Positions 47,903 to 58,109 of a stretch of DNA of 64,000 nt are shown here, piece after piece; within the stretch, counting starts at the first letter, position 1; every line of letters starts with the position of its first letter. The translations under genes and the position numbers were made by a program. The notes beneath the pieces were generated by a model. The model saw only the letters and a program-made list of their open reading frames with translations, was not told where the DNA came from and made no database searches. The DNA comes from Nelumbo lutea (lineage: Eukaryota; Streptophyta; Magnoliopsida; Proteales; Nelumbonaceae). The DNA is taken from contig JAKGHH010000008.1 in the NCBI GenBank assembly GCA_022828595.1, positions 29,132,378 to 29,196,377 of the forward strand, written 5' to 3'.

Positions 47903-47904
47903 CC

Positions 47905-48440
47905 TGACGCAGCATGGAAGCAATGGAAAAACGGAGCTGGCTATGCAAGCACCGGGCGGACCTAGTTTCTAGCGAAACTACACGATTTCTTTAGGAGAGA
48001 GAAAAGGTGGTGGAATTTTAAGAAGAAAACTGAAGAAATTCTGAAGTAAAATCTGAAGTATGAATTGATCAATAATTCTGGGAAACAACAGTATTTATAA
48101 TACATTGAGAAATTGTAAAATAATTAGGAAATCACATGGATCTTGATCTTGATCTTGATCTTCTTGAGTTGTCTTGATAAGGTCGAACCCTCTTAGAATT
48201 CTTGGGTTTGATCTCCACCGTCCGATCTCCCTAGATGCATGGATCTTGAATTATCTTGGAGTCTTTCTTGATAATCTTGGAAGAGTCTTGCATTATCTTG
48301 CTAATCTTGGAAGAGTCTTGCTAATCTTGGATTCTTGGATCCCTTGCTTATCTTGAATTCTTGGATCTTAGTTAACTTATCCTTATCCTAGGAGCTGCCG
48401 CCCCTAGGGATGAGATGGGCCTTGTGATGGGCCTCCATCA
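47905..48440 (-). repeat. 5' LTR of the nested gypsy element
   Basis: 536 bases, TG...CA, equal in length to the 3' LTR. A TATA-like TATTTATAATAC occurs near 48,090 in both LTRs. Confidence 0.92.
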
Positions 48441-48445
48441 CAGCC

Positions 48446-48529
48446 CCCACTCATAATTTTATTAGAGTGAATAAATTAGGTTGAAAGGACAATAATACCC
48501 TTGCATCACTAAACATACATATTAAAATA
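48446..48529 (-). repeat. 3' LTR of the copia element, inner half
   Basis: CCCACTCATAATTTTATTAG to ACATACATATTAAAATA aligns with 55,090-55,172 (CCCACTCGTTATTTTATTAG to ACATACATATTAGAACA). Confidence 0.8.
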
Positions 48530-48728
48530 CTTCCCTCAAGTCGGGTCATAAATGTCAGTCATCCCCAACACATTGGATGGATCATTGTGATGTTGGGTAG
48601 TTATACCTTTTGTGAATATGTCAGTCAAGTGATTTAAAGAACTAACATATGCAATACATATTTTGCTTGTTTCCAACTGTTCTCTAATAATAAAATGCTT
48701 GGCCCTATCATGTTGGACACATGATTAT
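48530..48728 (-). pseudogene. Purine tract and RNase H end of the copia element
   Basis: ACTTGAGGGAAG (minus strand) is the purine tract. Just inside it the frame reads HDRAKHFIIREQLETSKICI and LTDIFTKGI, the conserved end of copia RNase H (H-x-R-x-K-H-I...L-A-D-x-x-T-K). Confidence 0.8.
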
Positions 48729-49250
48729 GAACTTTTTTTTTATAGATAAAATATCATATTTCTATTAATTCAAAGACCGATTACATGAACATACCCTTAA
48801 AGAGGCATGAGGTGCCGTTTCTCCAAACAGAATGCACATAAACTAAAGCAAACAGTACAAGAGTGCTAATACAAAATTACAGTTGAACCAGAACACTGTT
48901 TCCACTTCGTCCATTGTTTTGTGAAGACATCAGCAAATGCATTAGCTGATCTCCCAACCCACTATATTGTTACAAATATATTCCTTATCAGCCATTTGTA
49001 TTTCTTTAACTCATTTTTGTAACCCCAAACGAATCCACCACTATCTTAGAATCCTCTTCAATCATCAATTATGAGCAATATTGATGGTGTCACAATAGAA
49101 AGACATTGGGCTGGTTATTGGAAAACTAAATTCAAGCACATTTTCACCGACAATATCTCTGAAACTCCTTGAGCCATGGCCTGATTCTCTTCTACCTTAG
49201 TGTTTGATCTAGCAACTATTGTTTTTTTTTTTTTTTTTTTTTACAGATTG
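48729..49250 (-). mobile_element. 5'-truncated L1 LINE end inside the copia element
   Basis: Minus strand: RSANAFADVFTKQW and WTKWKQCSG (48,960-48,900) match the end of the L1 RNase H domain. A 3' UTR follows, and an A-rich tail starts at 48,740 (GATATTTTATCTATAAAAAA). A T run at 49,222-49,243 lies at the other edge. Confidence 0.65.
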
Positions 49251-50019
49251 TCATGTCAGAACAGTAAAAAAAGTAGGCTGTTTTACATGCTGAATACCCT
49301 AACCTCTATCTAGTATCATTTGTCATAACCTATCCCTCTCTAGTCCTTTAAGGCTTTAACACAGGTGTGAAAATATCATATGAATGTCTTCTGTCATTCT
49401 TCTTCCCGTCATTATACTCCCACTTGAGCAGCGTTCTTTCTACATTCTGGTAATTGGAGAATTGGTTTTCATTAAAAACCCTACATGTTGGTTAAGAGTG
49501 AAAGCTAGAAACAACGATCAAATGGAAAGTGAAGCCTCCATGGTAGAAACAATGGTCACTGACAAAGGGGAAGGGAAGGGAAACTCGCAGTTTTTGAAAG
49601 TAAGGATTTTCAATTTCTCTAGCGAAATATATCGCTTATTAATCACACATTCACACTAGCACAAGTTCATCCAAAAAAGAGGGAAAGAAACAACACCCAT
49701 GTCATATCGTTTGCAACTGCAAGCATCACCGTTGCTGAATCTCAAAATGAAAAATCAAATGGTTTGTTGGTAACCAACTTTGTTGGCTCCTGGGTAAGCC
49801 ATTGGTTTTTTTCCCTTCAATATAAAAAATTGAAAAAACTGTGAAACTGAACCAGTAAACTGGTTAACCGGTTAACCAGTAAATTTTGTTTGGTACTTTT
49901 GAAAAAACCGAAGCTACTGGTTCAGCTTCAACCATATGCCCATGGTTTGGTTAACTGAACTGTGAGCATGACTACCAGAAGAGCTCTTTCTCACACATAC
50001 AAAAGGGGCCTTTTATGTG
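49251..50019. other. No clear gene; interior of the copia element or later insertions
   Basis: Contains a palindromic CTGGTTAACCGGTTAACCAG at 49,860-49,880 and related GGTT-AACC words, likely a small MITE. No conserved frame. Confidence 0.4.
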
Positions 50020-50640
50020 TAATACCGAGCTTAGACTAAATGAGGGACCACTTCCATTGTTATATTACAAACTTATCCAATGGTTGAAAAATAAAACGCA
50101 TACCCAACACAAACATGGTGTGATTTTCTTGACATTATTTAAGCCCCGTGTGTTGGACAACCTTGTTAAACCTCCTATATCATGCTCTTGGAAATTGTTT
50201 CAAACTTTCAATCTATACAAAGACTTTAGGTGGCGAACTTTCCCTTCACTACCTTTAGCAGGAAACCTTAATGGTAATACCATATACACTTCCTCTTCTA
50301 AGTCCATTTAAAAAAGCATTCTTTATGTCAAGTCAATGAAGATGCCTTCCCAAGTTAGCAGTTTAAGATAAGTGAACATTTATGGAGTTCATTTTTTCTG
50401 TTGGAGAACATGTCTCTATATAATCTGCACCATACATTTGGGTTAAATCCTTGCCTAACTTCTTGCCTTTATATCTCTTAATAGATCCATGAGCTTGATG
50501 CTTCACAAAGAAGACCCACTTGCACCCCACAAGCTCCTTTTCTCAAGGAAGCTATCCACCAATTTCTACTTGTTGAAGGGCACGAATTTTCTCTAACATG
50601 GCATTTGGTCAACTCAGTTAATTTTAGGGCCTCCATACCA
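50020..50640 (-). pseudogene. Reverse transcriptase of the copia element
   Basis: Minus-strand blocks: ELVGCKWVFFVKHQAHGSIK, YKGKKLGKDLTQMYGADYIE, ANLGRHLH then LDIKNAFLNG, and LKSLYRLK. They follow the copia RT order, with frameshifts and stops between them. The catalytic Y-V-D-D block is not seen. Confidence 0.75.
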
Positions 50641-50678
50641 TTTTTATGAAGAGAAACACTAGAAATAGCATTGGTATA

Positions 50679-51084
50679 TAGGGATGTAAACGATATTCAA
50701 AAATCCGATATTCGCCATAATCAAATCGAATTTGAATAATTTGAATACCTAATTGGTCGAATTCGGATATGACTTAAATATCCGAAGTCGATCAATTATT
50801 TAATTCTTATATATAATATATAAAATATTTTATATAATTTATATATAATAATTAAGTTATATAAATAATTTATATACTTTATATCAATAAAATATTTATT
50901 AATTATTTAAAATAATTAATTAATTGAATTCGAATTGAATTGAATATTTAATCGGATTCGAATTTGGATATTAATTTTTAATATCCGTTGGATATCGAAT
51001 CGAATTCGGATACCAGATTTTCTAATCAGATTTGAATACGGATATCGACTGATCCAATTTGAATTCAATCCATTTACACCCCTA
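50679..51084. mobile_element. hAT-type MITE
   Basis: The terminal inverted repeats TAGGGATGTAAA and TTTACACCCCTA bound about 406 bases. Flanks TTGGTATA and GTGATATA agree at 6 of 8 positions, consistent with an 8-base hAT target duplication. The interior is AT-rich and self-complementary (repeated GAATTCGA / TCGAATTC words). No coding capacity. Confidence 0.7.
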
Positions 51085-51352
51085 GTGATATAGGCATATT
51101 AAGCCTTGTCTCTTGAGAGCCCATTGATACAAGGTTCATGATCTTTGGTTGCTCATATCTTCAGATAAGTGATGGTCCTTCTAATGATGAGAATAGACCT
51201 GAAGAGGAGAGGTTAAGATTGAGGAAGGGTGATATGGATGGACAATGGATGTTGATCACCACAACATGTCTCCCCTCGAGGGGAGGCAAGGATGTAAGGC
51301 TGAGACTCAAAGTACAATACATCCGTGACTTTTGTAACACAGACCAAAACAT

Positions 51353-52071
51353 TTAATTTTTTTTTTTTTTTTTTGATGAAGGATAACCAAGGAAAACAGG
51401 TGGAGACTTGGTATCTAGCTTCTCATGAGGGGAGAGGTCACGAACAAAACACTTGCACTGAAAATTACAAAGTGGGTAGACGTCAGAAATAACTAATGAT
51501 GGGGGCCCCAAATTGTGAGATTCTCGTAGGCATGTGATTAATAAAGTAGGTTGTGGCAAGAATTGCATCTTCCCATAGTACATTCTTCTGAATCATGGAA
51601 AAAGTACGAATACACACCATGCAGAATTCTGAATTCCAGCCACCCCCCTTCCCCCCTAAACCACATCCTGCCCGTGAATTTGGCATCAATTCATGGTCAG
51701 GATGCATTCCCCCTGTACTTCGTGGCTAGTAAACTCTGAGCTGGGCTGATCGGTACTTCTCCCCTGAATCATTAACTATGAGAAACCTCCAACAAATATG
51801 ATCGTTTTGTTGTGGTGTAAGTGGGCAAGGTCTTTGATGCAACACTCCATTGTCCGATAAAAACAAGATTTTTACTGTGTATTGTTTTTGCATTGTCCGA
51901 CTTAAAAACTTCAATCTTCATATGCGAGGAGAACATCATTCGAAGAAAATCTTGTATTATTTCTAGACTTTTTTCCAACCGAAGTGGATATACCATTGAC
52001 TGCAATAGAAGTAGGGCCCCAAACATTAGTGAAACAACATGATATATAGACTTAGCTCGTATATTGTTCAA
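51353..52071 (-). pseudogene. Integrase of the copia element
   Basis: Minus-strand pieces in order: VSLMFGALLLLQSM (HSDVWGP region), SDNAKTIHSKNLVF (second catalytic Asp), GVLHQRPCPLTPQQN (catalytic-core end), NVLWEDAILATTYFINHMPT and VFLGYPSSKK (C-terminal end). Frames change at least three times. A run of T at 51,357-51,373 follows. Confidence 0.78.
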
Positions 52072-52469
52072 AGGGAAAGGAAGGAAGTTCTACAATATTT
52101 GCTCATTTGGCATGTAGAACATTACAACGATGACAGGGACACTAACTTACATAACTTCAGAAACGACATTATGAAAATAAGATCCAAACGACAATTCCAC
52201 AAATAGATTTGGTTGTTGTTACACTAATTGATAAGTTCTCTCATAAGACAAGCATGTTTAGATTCCTTCAGGCTAGCTCCATCATCCAAAATACAAAGCC
52301 CATCAAACATATATCCTCCTTCCAATTGTTCTCCTTGAAGTCAAATGTTAAAAGACAAAAGAACTTTGATAAAAAGGTTATAGAATAGTTGTATGATTTG
52401 GTAATACTTTTAATGAAAAGAAGATTAATAGGAAATATTAGAACATGGGGACTAAGTGAATATCACTAG

Positions 52470-52735
52470 GGACTAGGGAGAAATATAATTCCTTGAGAAG
52501 CAATGGTAGAGAAAGAACCATCTGCCAATCTCACCTTCTTCTGGACAATAGTTGGACAGTTGCTGAGAGGCAAAGTGGCTAGGCTTATTAGTTATATGTT
52601 TGGAAGCCTCAAAATCAACTATCATCATTTGAAATAGAGAAACACTTAGCGACGTGGAAAAGGAATTATATCTCATTGGGGTGGGGGTGGGGGGAAGAAT
52701 AACCCTAATTAAATCCACTTTAGCAAATCTCCTAG
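52470..52735 (-). pseudogene. Protease region of the copia element
   Basis: MIVDFEASKHITNKPSHFAS corresponds to the copia protease block W-I-I-D-S-G-A-S-x-H-M-T. The D-S-G core is now D-F-E, so it is inactive. DGSFSTIASQGI follows in another frame. Confidence 0.65.
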
Positions 52736-52743
52736 TGTAATAC

Positions 52744-53762
52744 ATGTCAATGTTTAGGATGCCACAAGGGATAGTGAGGAAAATTGAAAAAATCATGAGG
52801 GATTTTCTTTGGGAGCTAGGGGAAAAGCAAAATGATCATTTGATTAGATGGGAAAAGGTGAGGAATTTGAAAGAGGAAGGGGGCTTGGGAATAGGTAATG
52901 TTAGACTGAAGAGTCAGTCTTTGCTTAGCAAATGGATTTGGAGGTTTCCAATTAAAAAGAGAAATTATGGCACAAAGTGGTTGCAAGTATTCATGGCATG
53001 TCGAGCAATGGATGGAATGTTGGATGTCTCTATAGGGCTAACTTGGCTGCTCCCTAGAAGGCCATTTGTGATGTTCTCCCTTCAATCCTAAATTTTATTA
53101 GGTATGATTTGCCTTCTAGTAGCAAAATCAGATTCTGGGAGGATTTGTGGATTAAGGATATTCCTTTAGGTGGGAAATTTCCTTCTCTTTGTGATCTGTC
53201 CAGGTTCAAGGGTAAGCCTATTTCCGATTTCCTAAGCCATCATTCTCACCTTTTAGAGTTGAATTGGAATTTAGGATTTAATAGGAATGTTAGAGAGTCC
53301 AAACTCCTTGCAGTATCCAAGTTGTTAGGATTGCTGAATTCAATTTTCTTGGGGGAAGGTGGGTTAGATTCTAGAGTTTGGGGTCCTAATTCTGATGGAT
53401 CTTTTTCTTGTAAATCCTTTCTACATTCAATGGTTTCCAGACAATCTTCTCTTCATTTTCCCGTCAAAGAAATTTGGTGCTCTCCTATTCCCTCTAAAGT
53501 CAATGCTTTTTGTTGGGAAGTTCTTTATGGTTGTATTAATACCTTTGATAGGAAAAGACAAAATTGGTGCCTATCCGCTAACTGGTGTGTCTTGTGTAAG
53601 TTGAGTTGTGAGACTGCTTTCCACCTTTTTATATCTTGCCCTTTTGTCAGTTTTATTTGGAATTGGTTTACCTCCCTTTTCGGGTGCAGGTGGTCCTATC
53701 CTGCTAGGGTGAAAGGCTTATTCAACCCTAATGGTATCAGCAATAAGACAAGGAAGCTTTAG
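52744..53762 (+). pseudogene. L1 ORF2 C-terminal part with zf-RVT domain
   Basis: IMRDFLWELGEKQNDHLIRW and EEGGLGIGNVRLKSQSLLSK (52,790-52,940) follow the RT. RFWEDLWIKDIPLGGKFPSL (53,134) and DSRVWGPNSDGSFSCKSF (53,370) are standard plant L1 blocks. The zinc-binding motif is WCVLCKLSCETAFHLFISC (53,585-53,640). The piece 53,109-53,762 is open for 217 codons; one frame break separates it from 52,744-53,091. Confidence 0.85.
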
Positions 53763-53929
53763 TTGAAACATGCAAGTTCAAGGGTTTGGGGGCTTATTGC
53801 TGAGGGTGGCACACTTGGTAAAAAACTTAATGTCGTTTTCAGATTTCAAGTTCAAGGGTTTGGGGGCTTATTGCTGCTTCATCATCTATGAGATGATAAG
53901 TTTTTGAGACTTGATCCCTTTCAATAGAT

Positions 53930-54345
53930 GGTTGGAAGAAGCTGAACTTTGATGGGAATTGTGTGGGTAACCCAGGCCCGTCAGGTATTGGGGGGGCCAT
54001 TAGAGATGAAAAGGGTTTCATCATTGCTCTATACTCTGGTCCTGTGGAGGAGGGTGATGTGGCAAGGGCAGAGTTTCTAGCTGCAGTATATGGGGTTGAG
54101 AAAGCTAAAGAGTTGGGGATTAATAGACTGATCATCGAGGGAGACTCAAAAATTGTGATAAAATGGTTGTAGAAACGGGAAGGGGTGACATGGCAGTTGA
54201 AGAATGATTTCAGAAGATTTAAATGGATGTCAAGGAATTTGTCAATTCAGGTGGTTTGGGTTAGGAGATCGGCCAACAGTTTGGCAGATAATTTAACAAA
54301 GCAAGGGGTTCAAAGAACATATATGTTTTGGGCACATTTGTAATT
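53930..54345 (+). pseudogene. L1 RNase H domain
   Basis: KLNFDGNCVGNPGPSGIGGA (53,941), AEFLAAVYGVEKAKELGINR with Glu (54,070), IIEGDSKIVIKWL (54,133) and SANSLADNLTKQGVQ (54,275) keep the D-E-D-D acidic set of RNase H1. A TAG follows KWL at 54,170. Plant L1 elements carry this domain after the zinc-binding domain. Confidence 0.85.
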
Positions 54346-54996
54346 CTGTCCTAGGTCAGCTTCTATGCTGATTTCTATTGCAACTTCTTGTTGTTGTATC
54401 CTAAAGCATCTTAATTTTACAGAATTATTGATAAAAAAAGAGGAAACATAAATTGCCCTCCTATCCTTCTCCAGCTGATCTCATGGAACTAAGTAGATAA
54501 TCCGAGGTACAGAATCCACTGAGTGCCTTTGAATAGTCATAATACTAGTGTGGTTGGGATGAATTGCTGATCCGCTATACACTTCAATAAGTTGAAAAGA
54601 CAAGCTACAACAGGAAATAAGGGCTGTATCAGTCTATATAGACCACCCTAACAGCTTTGCACATCAGCCATTGTAACCAGGCTGTTCGGGCACAACTGAT
54701 TCACAAAGTGCATTGCAAGATTTGCTCCTATGGTCTCCGAATTCCAACAGGCCATGGTATGTACCATTGGATATGAAATATATTCAAAAAGTTTCCACAT
54801 CAGTCCTTTATTCAGGTCTGTAAAGAATATCCTTGGTGTTACCACCAAGGGAAAAGAATAAGAAATAAGGGTTTTTCTACCTTTGATCAGTCAAGGAAAT
54901 CCAAGCTCCAAGGCCTGTTTCCTTGTCTCTTTAGATCACCTGATAGAAAAATTGGTCAGAAGGGGAGAAACTTGAGAGATTTATTGCTCAATTGCT

Positions 54997-55172
54997 TTGA
55001 TACCACGAAAGCAGCCCTGGAAGAAGTGAAGAAGAAGAAAAAGGGAGATGAGAGATAAGAGATTGGAGAAAACGTGAGAGTGGTGCTCCCACTCGTTATT
55101 TTATTAGAGTGAAATAACTAAGATGAAAGGACAATAATGCCTTTTGCATCACTAAACATACATATTAGAACA
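54997..55172 (-). repeat. 5' LTR of the copia element, about 176 bp
   Basis: On the minus strand it starts TGTTCTAATATG and runs to the primer site TGGTATCAAAGC. It aligns with both halves of the split 3' LTR (90 + 84 bases). The inner boundary is uncertain because the repeat overlaps the primer site. Confidence 0.75.
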
Positions 55173-56159
55173 ATTACCGAAATGATTTGTCATTATAATA
55201 CTGAACTACTTAGGACCTAAGAATTTTGTAGAAACTTAGGATTGTTTTTAATCATTTTGATATATCATGAGTGAGGTTACTTTGTGGCCAATATTCTTGA
55301 TATTTTGTATGACTGATAGTGATTCTAGGTTTTTGACAATGTTCAATAAGGAATTCATACCCTTAGACAACAGGGGAGAAATCTTGTAGCTTCAGGGAAT
55401 CTTGATTGGTCTCAAACTTTGACCGGGAAATCCTAGTTGCACTTGGACTCCTATATTCATCCTCGGATAACATGAGAGGAATCCTTGTTGCATAGGGACT
55501 CTTGTATTTATTCGTAGGTCACTCCAAAGCAAGTGCAAGAAAGTTTTCTAGTTGGACTGTTAGAAAGCTTCCTAGTTTGTCTGGGGCTTCTAGAAGCCTC
55601 ACAATTTTATTAAGAACACTATGAATTCTGAAATTCTTTGAGAGGAATCCTAGTTGCACTAGGATTCTTATAAAAAAATAAAAAATAGTAAACATAATAT
55701 TAATAAGAAATATAAACAAAAATTTTAAAATTAATGGTTTAAAAAACCAATTATCTAAAATTAAAATACATAAACATAACATGTAAAGCATATTCAAATG
55801 AAAATTTAAAAATAAAATCAAACATATAAAACATTTTCAAGCATGTAAAGACCACAATCCCTATTTTTTCCTTAATTGCAGTTCTTCAAGTAGTTAATGT
55901 GATGTAAAATATATTACACTCCTGATTTTACGAGTTGCCTTTGTGCCACGCCCCTCGAGGCAAACCCAAACAAGTTCACGTTAGGGTTTTAAATTCTTAA
56001 TTCTCATACAGAAAATAATGATTTTATAATTTTAATTGTCTTTTAAGAAGATATTTTATTAAGATGAATGAACGAACAACATTAACAAATAGGAGGTTCT
56101 TGGATCCCCTGACCCAACAGCTAGGTTCAGAAAAAGCAAAAAAACGTACAATTTTCAAA

Positions 56160-56302
56160 AGACGCGTGCCTGGGCCAAGGAGGAAGGTGCATCAGGTGCA
56201 TGCCTAGGCGCACCATGCGTGCACCTTTTGAAAGTGGGTGCCTACCTTAAAAATGTGCCTTACTTGCGCCTGAGGCGCGCCTTTTAAATCACTGCCTAGA
56301 TG
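56160..56302. repeat. GC-rich fold-back block, MITE-like
   Basis: Recurring GCGCC / GGCGC and GTGCACC / GGTGCAT words, ending CGCGCCTTTTAAATCACTG. The pattern resembles common plant MITE ends. Confidence 0.35.
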
Positions 56303-57075
56303 TGCATTTTGAAAACTTTGTTTGAAAAAAAGTTTTAGAGCTTATTACTATAATGGCAAACATTGTAATTTGCAAAATGCTTTTGCATTGAATAACTGAC
56401 TGTTATGTGACGTCGTGAGACATGATTTCTAGGTGTAGTCAGAGTTGAGACAATAATTTCTAAGTAGTTTCCTAGTCTATGATATTATTGTATGGAAGGA
56501 TTGAGTTGTTAAATGTTGCATTTAAGAGTTTGTTGGAGTTTTTCTCCAAGGGGTATTACTGCATGTGTATCAGGCCTCTTTGCAATTACAGGTCTTTCTA
56601 ATCCTTACCATAATTAGAGATATGGGAACAAAGATTTCAATCCAAGAGTAGTGTGGATTGACAATGTATTCTTGTGCAAAACTGTAACCCTAAGTAATAG
56701 AAACCCTAATTGGATCTGACAACCCCTATTGAACCAGAACTATTGATCTTTCCTTCATGAATTTTGACATTCTCATATCTTGTCACGTGGCCTTTGGTTT
56801 AATTGGTTAGAATTGTTTTTTGTCTATGTTTTCTTCTAAAACATCTTGCATAGGAGGCTGCCTATTTATATCTACCCCTTTTTAATGCATGTGTACAAAA
56901 CACACATTTATAAAAAGAAGAAACAAAAATTAAAAGGACAGGTGTTATCTTCTTGTTTTACTTTTTGTAGTTTTCTTTTTCTTTTTTTTCTGGAATTTAC
57001 TGTAAATTATTTCATTATTTAGTTGTACTGGAGTAAATCCTTGTTTACTACTAGTTTTTATTTTTATTTGTATAG

Positions 57076-57146
57076 CTGTCAGTGACTATCGACAATCCCT
57101 TCAGTTCCAAAACTTAAATGAGGAGAAGCGAAACATACGGTTGGAG
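57076..57146 (+). pseudogene. Ca2+-ATPase exon E
   Basis: After the TTTGTATAG acceptor the frame reads AVSDYRQSLQFQNLNEEKRN followed by IRLE, then a GTGTTG donor. It is lesion-free and its phase fits exon D. In relatives the next residues are V-I/L-R-G-G-R-R. I do not find them before the Tat element begins at 57,401. Later exons, if any, are beyond the window. Confidence 0.88.
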
Positions 57147-57226
57147 GTGTTGTCTTCTATACTTATCCATTCACTTCTTATACTTATGTTATCTACACAT
57201 ATCCATGTCCATGTATTGTTATTTTC

Positions 57227-57397
57227 AGTGTTGTAACACTTGGACTGGACATAAAACCAGAATGCTCATTGGGTTGTGCTTTTACCATTTAATGGGCTCT
57301 TAGCCCATTTGGACCATGAAAATCATTATTTGACTGGGACCTGAAAAAGGTCACTCAGTCACTGGTTCAACCATCAGGGTCTATGTCTTACAACACT
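57227..57397. mobile_element. Small TIR element (171 bp)
   Basis: Perfect 10-base inverted ends AGTGTTGTAA and TTACAACACT. TTC flanks both sides. The Tat LTR starts three bases after it. Confidence 0.6.
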
Positions 57398-57400
57398 TTC

Positions 57401-57632
57401 TGTTTTAGCAAGGACCAGAAAAAAGCTCGGGGTAATCCGAGCTCGTGGAGCTTGGGTTAGCTTGGATTCTTTGGAGTGTTAGCAGTTTTCGTCGTTCGTG
57501 CGGGATTGCCAAGTTGGATTACAACGGGCCTGCTGTGCTGAGTTGTCACTTATGCTGAGTCACGTCCATGTGTCCCTCTCTTATTAGGTCGGGACAAATC
57601 ACCCTCCATCAATTGCCCCTCACTCCCTGAGT
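57401..57632 (-). repeat. Putative 3' LTR (57,401-57,618) and purine tract of the Tat element
   Basis: TGTTTTAGCAAGG...CCCTCCATCA gives TG...CA ends. The adjacent ATTGCCCCTCACT reads AGTGAGGGGCAAT on the element strand, a good purine tract. The LTR would be only 218 bases and its partner is outside the window, so this is provisional. Confidence 0.5.
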
Positions 57633-57919
57633 CAGGGGTCCTGACCCGGTGCAGGGAGTTTACAACTTGACATGTAGATTTGACTCGAGGTGCATACCAC
57701 CAAGCCGGGAGTTCACCGATCGGACCAGTTCGGTCAGTTCAACTCAGCCAGAGATGACCTGGATCGCGTGAGGTCTATGCGCGGACGCCACACGATCTTT
57801 GAATTTTGCGAGCGTCAAAACACGCTAAACCAATTTCATCCCCAAGGGTCGTGACGCCGGTTCATTTAGGAGCCATTGGATCCTTTTGATCTCAACCGTC
57901 GATTCCCTAGTCTAGTGGT

Positions 57920-57927
57920 TATAAATA
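57920..57927 (+). promoter_or_regulatory. TATA box of the antisense gene
   Basis: TATAAATA in GTGGTTATAAATAGGGG, plus strand, about 190 bases before the antisense frame's ATG. Confidence 0.6.
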
Positions 57928-58109
57928 GGGGGGGCCCAATCATTTTCTTCGCCACAAGTTTCGCAAGCATCTGCCTTTAAGGTCGCAGTTTGAAGCCTGC
58001 TAGGGTCCTCCAGGTCGCTCCAGTTCGGTCTCCTTCCTTAGGTGAGTCCTTTGAGCTCCTCATTTCCATTCTTGAACCATGTTCGATTACAGTTTCGATA
58101 GCCTTCAGG

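Larger units (their letters stand above)
42856..48440 (-). mobile_element. Complete Ty3/gypsy element inserted in the copia 3' LTR
   Basis: Two LTRs of exactly 536 bases (42,856-43,391 and 47,905-48,440) flank Gag, protease, RT, RNase H and integrase, all on the minus strand. The flanking five bases TAGCC (42,851-42,855) and CAGCC (48,441-48,445) are a near-perfect target-site duplication. The integrase frame runs into the 3' LTR, and I see no classical chromodomain, as in the CRM group; the lineage call is inference. All genes are present, but at least seven in-frame stops make it non-functional. Confidence 0.92.
52740..54440 (+). mobile_element. 5'-truncated L1 LINE with RNase H domain, inserted in the copia element
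   Basis: It reads opposite to the copia element and splits it between protease and leader. It contains the end of ORF2, a zinc-binding domain and RNase H, followed by a 3' UTR and a short A-rich tail at 54,430-54,450. Confidence 0.85.
42766..55172 (-). mobile_element. Ty1/copia LTR retrotransposon, decayed, with nested insertions
   Basis: Element parts in minus orientation: 5' LTR 54,997-55,172, a Met-tRNA-type primer site touching it, protease 52,470-52,735, integrase 51,390-52,071, reverse transcriptase 50,020-50,640, RNase H end 48,541-48,728, purine tract 48,530-48,541, 3' LTR split as 42,766-42,855 plus 48,446-48,529. The six bases ATTACC flank the outer LTR ends (42,760-42,765 and 55,173-55,178) and may be the target-site duplication. 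The copia domain order (integrase before RT) is kept. Every domain is broken. Confidence 0.8.
42157..57075 (+). other. Intron 4 of the Ca2+-ATPase gene, 14.9 kb, nest of transposons
   Basis: Bounded by exon D and exon E, whose phases fit. It contains a Ty1/copia element (42,766-55,172) that itself hosts a Ty3/gypsy element, two L1 fragments and a hAT MITE. 42,157-42,765 shows no feature. 55,173-57,075 is mostly unassigned, except for a GC-rich fold-back at 56,160-56,302. Confidence 0.75.

Noticed and set aside
43334..48440. Active retrotransposon, because both LTRs and all domains are present
   Set aside because: At least seven in-frame stops and a lost zinc-knuckle cysteine in Gag exclude autonomous activity of this copy.
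54648..54848. Minus-strand frame as copia Gag
   Set aside because: No Gag or zinc-knuckle motif is visible; the region is probably leader sequence between the primer site and Gag.
57990..58109. Longer antisense ORF from 57,990 (217 codons)
   Set aside because: The codon at 57,990 is TTG, not ATG. The first in-frame ATG is at 58,110, and the stretch probably includes a 5' UTR intron.
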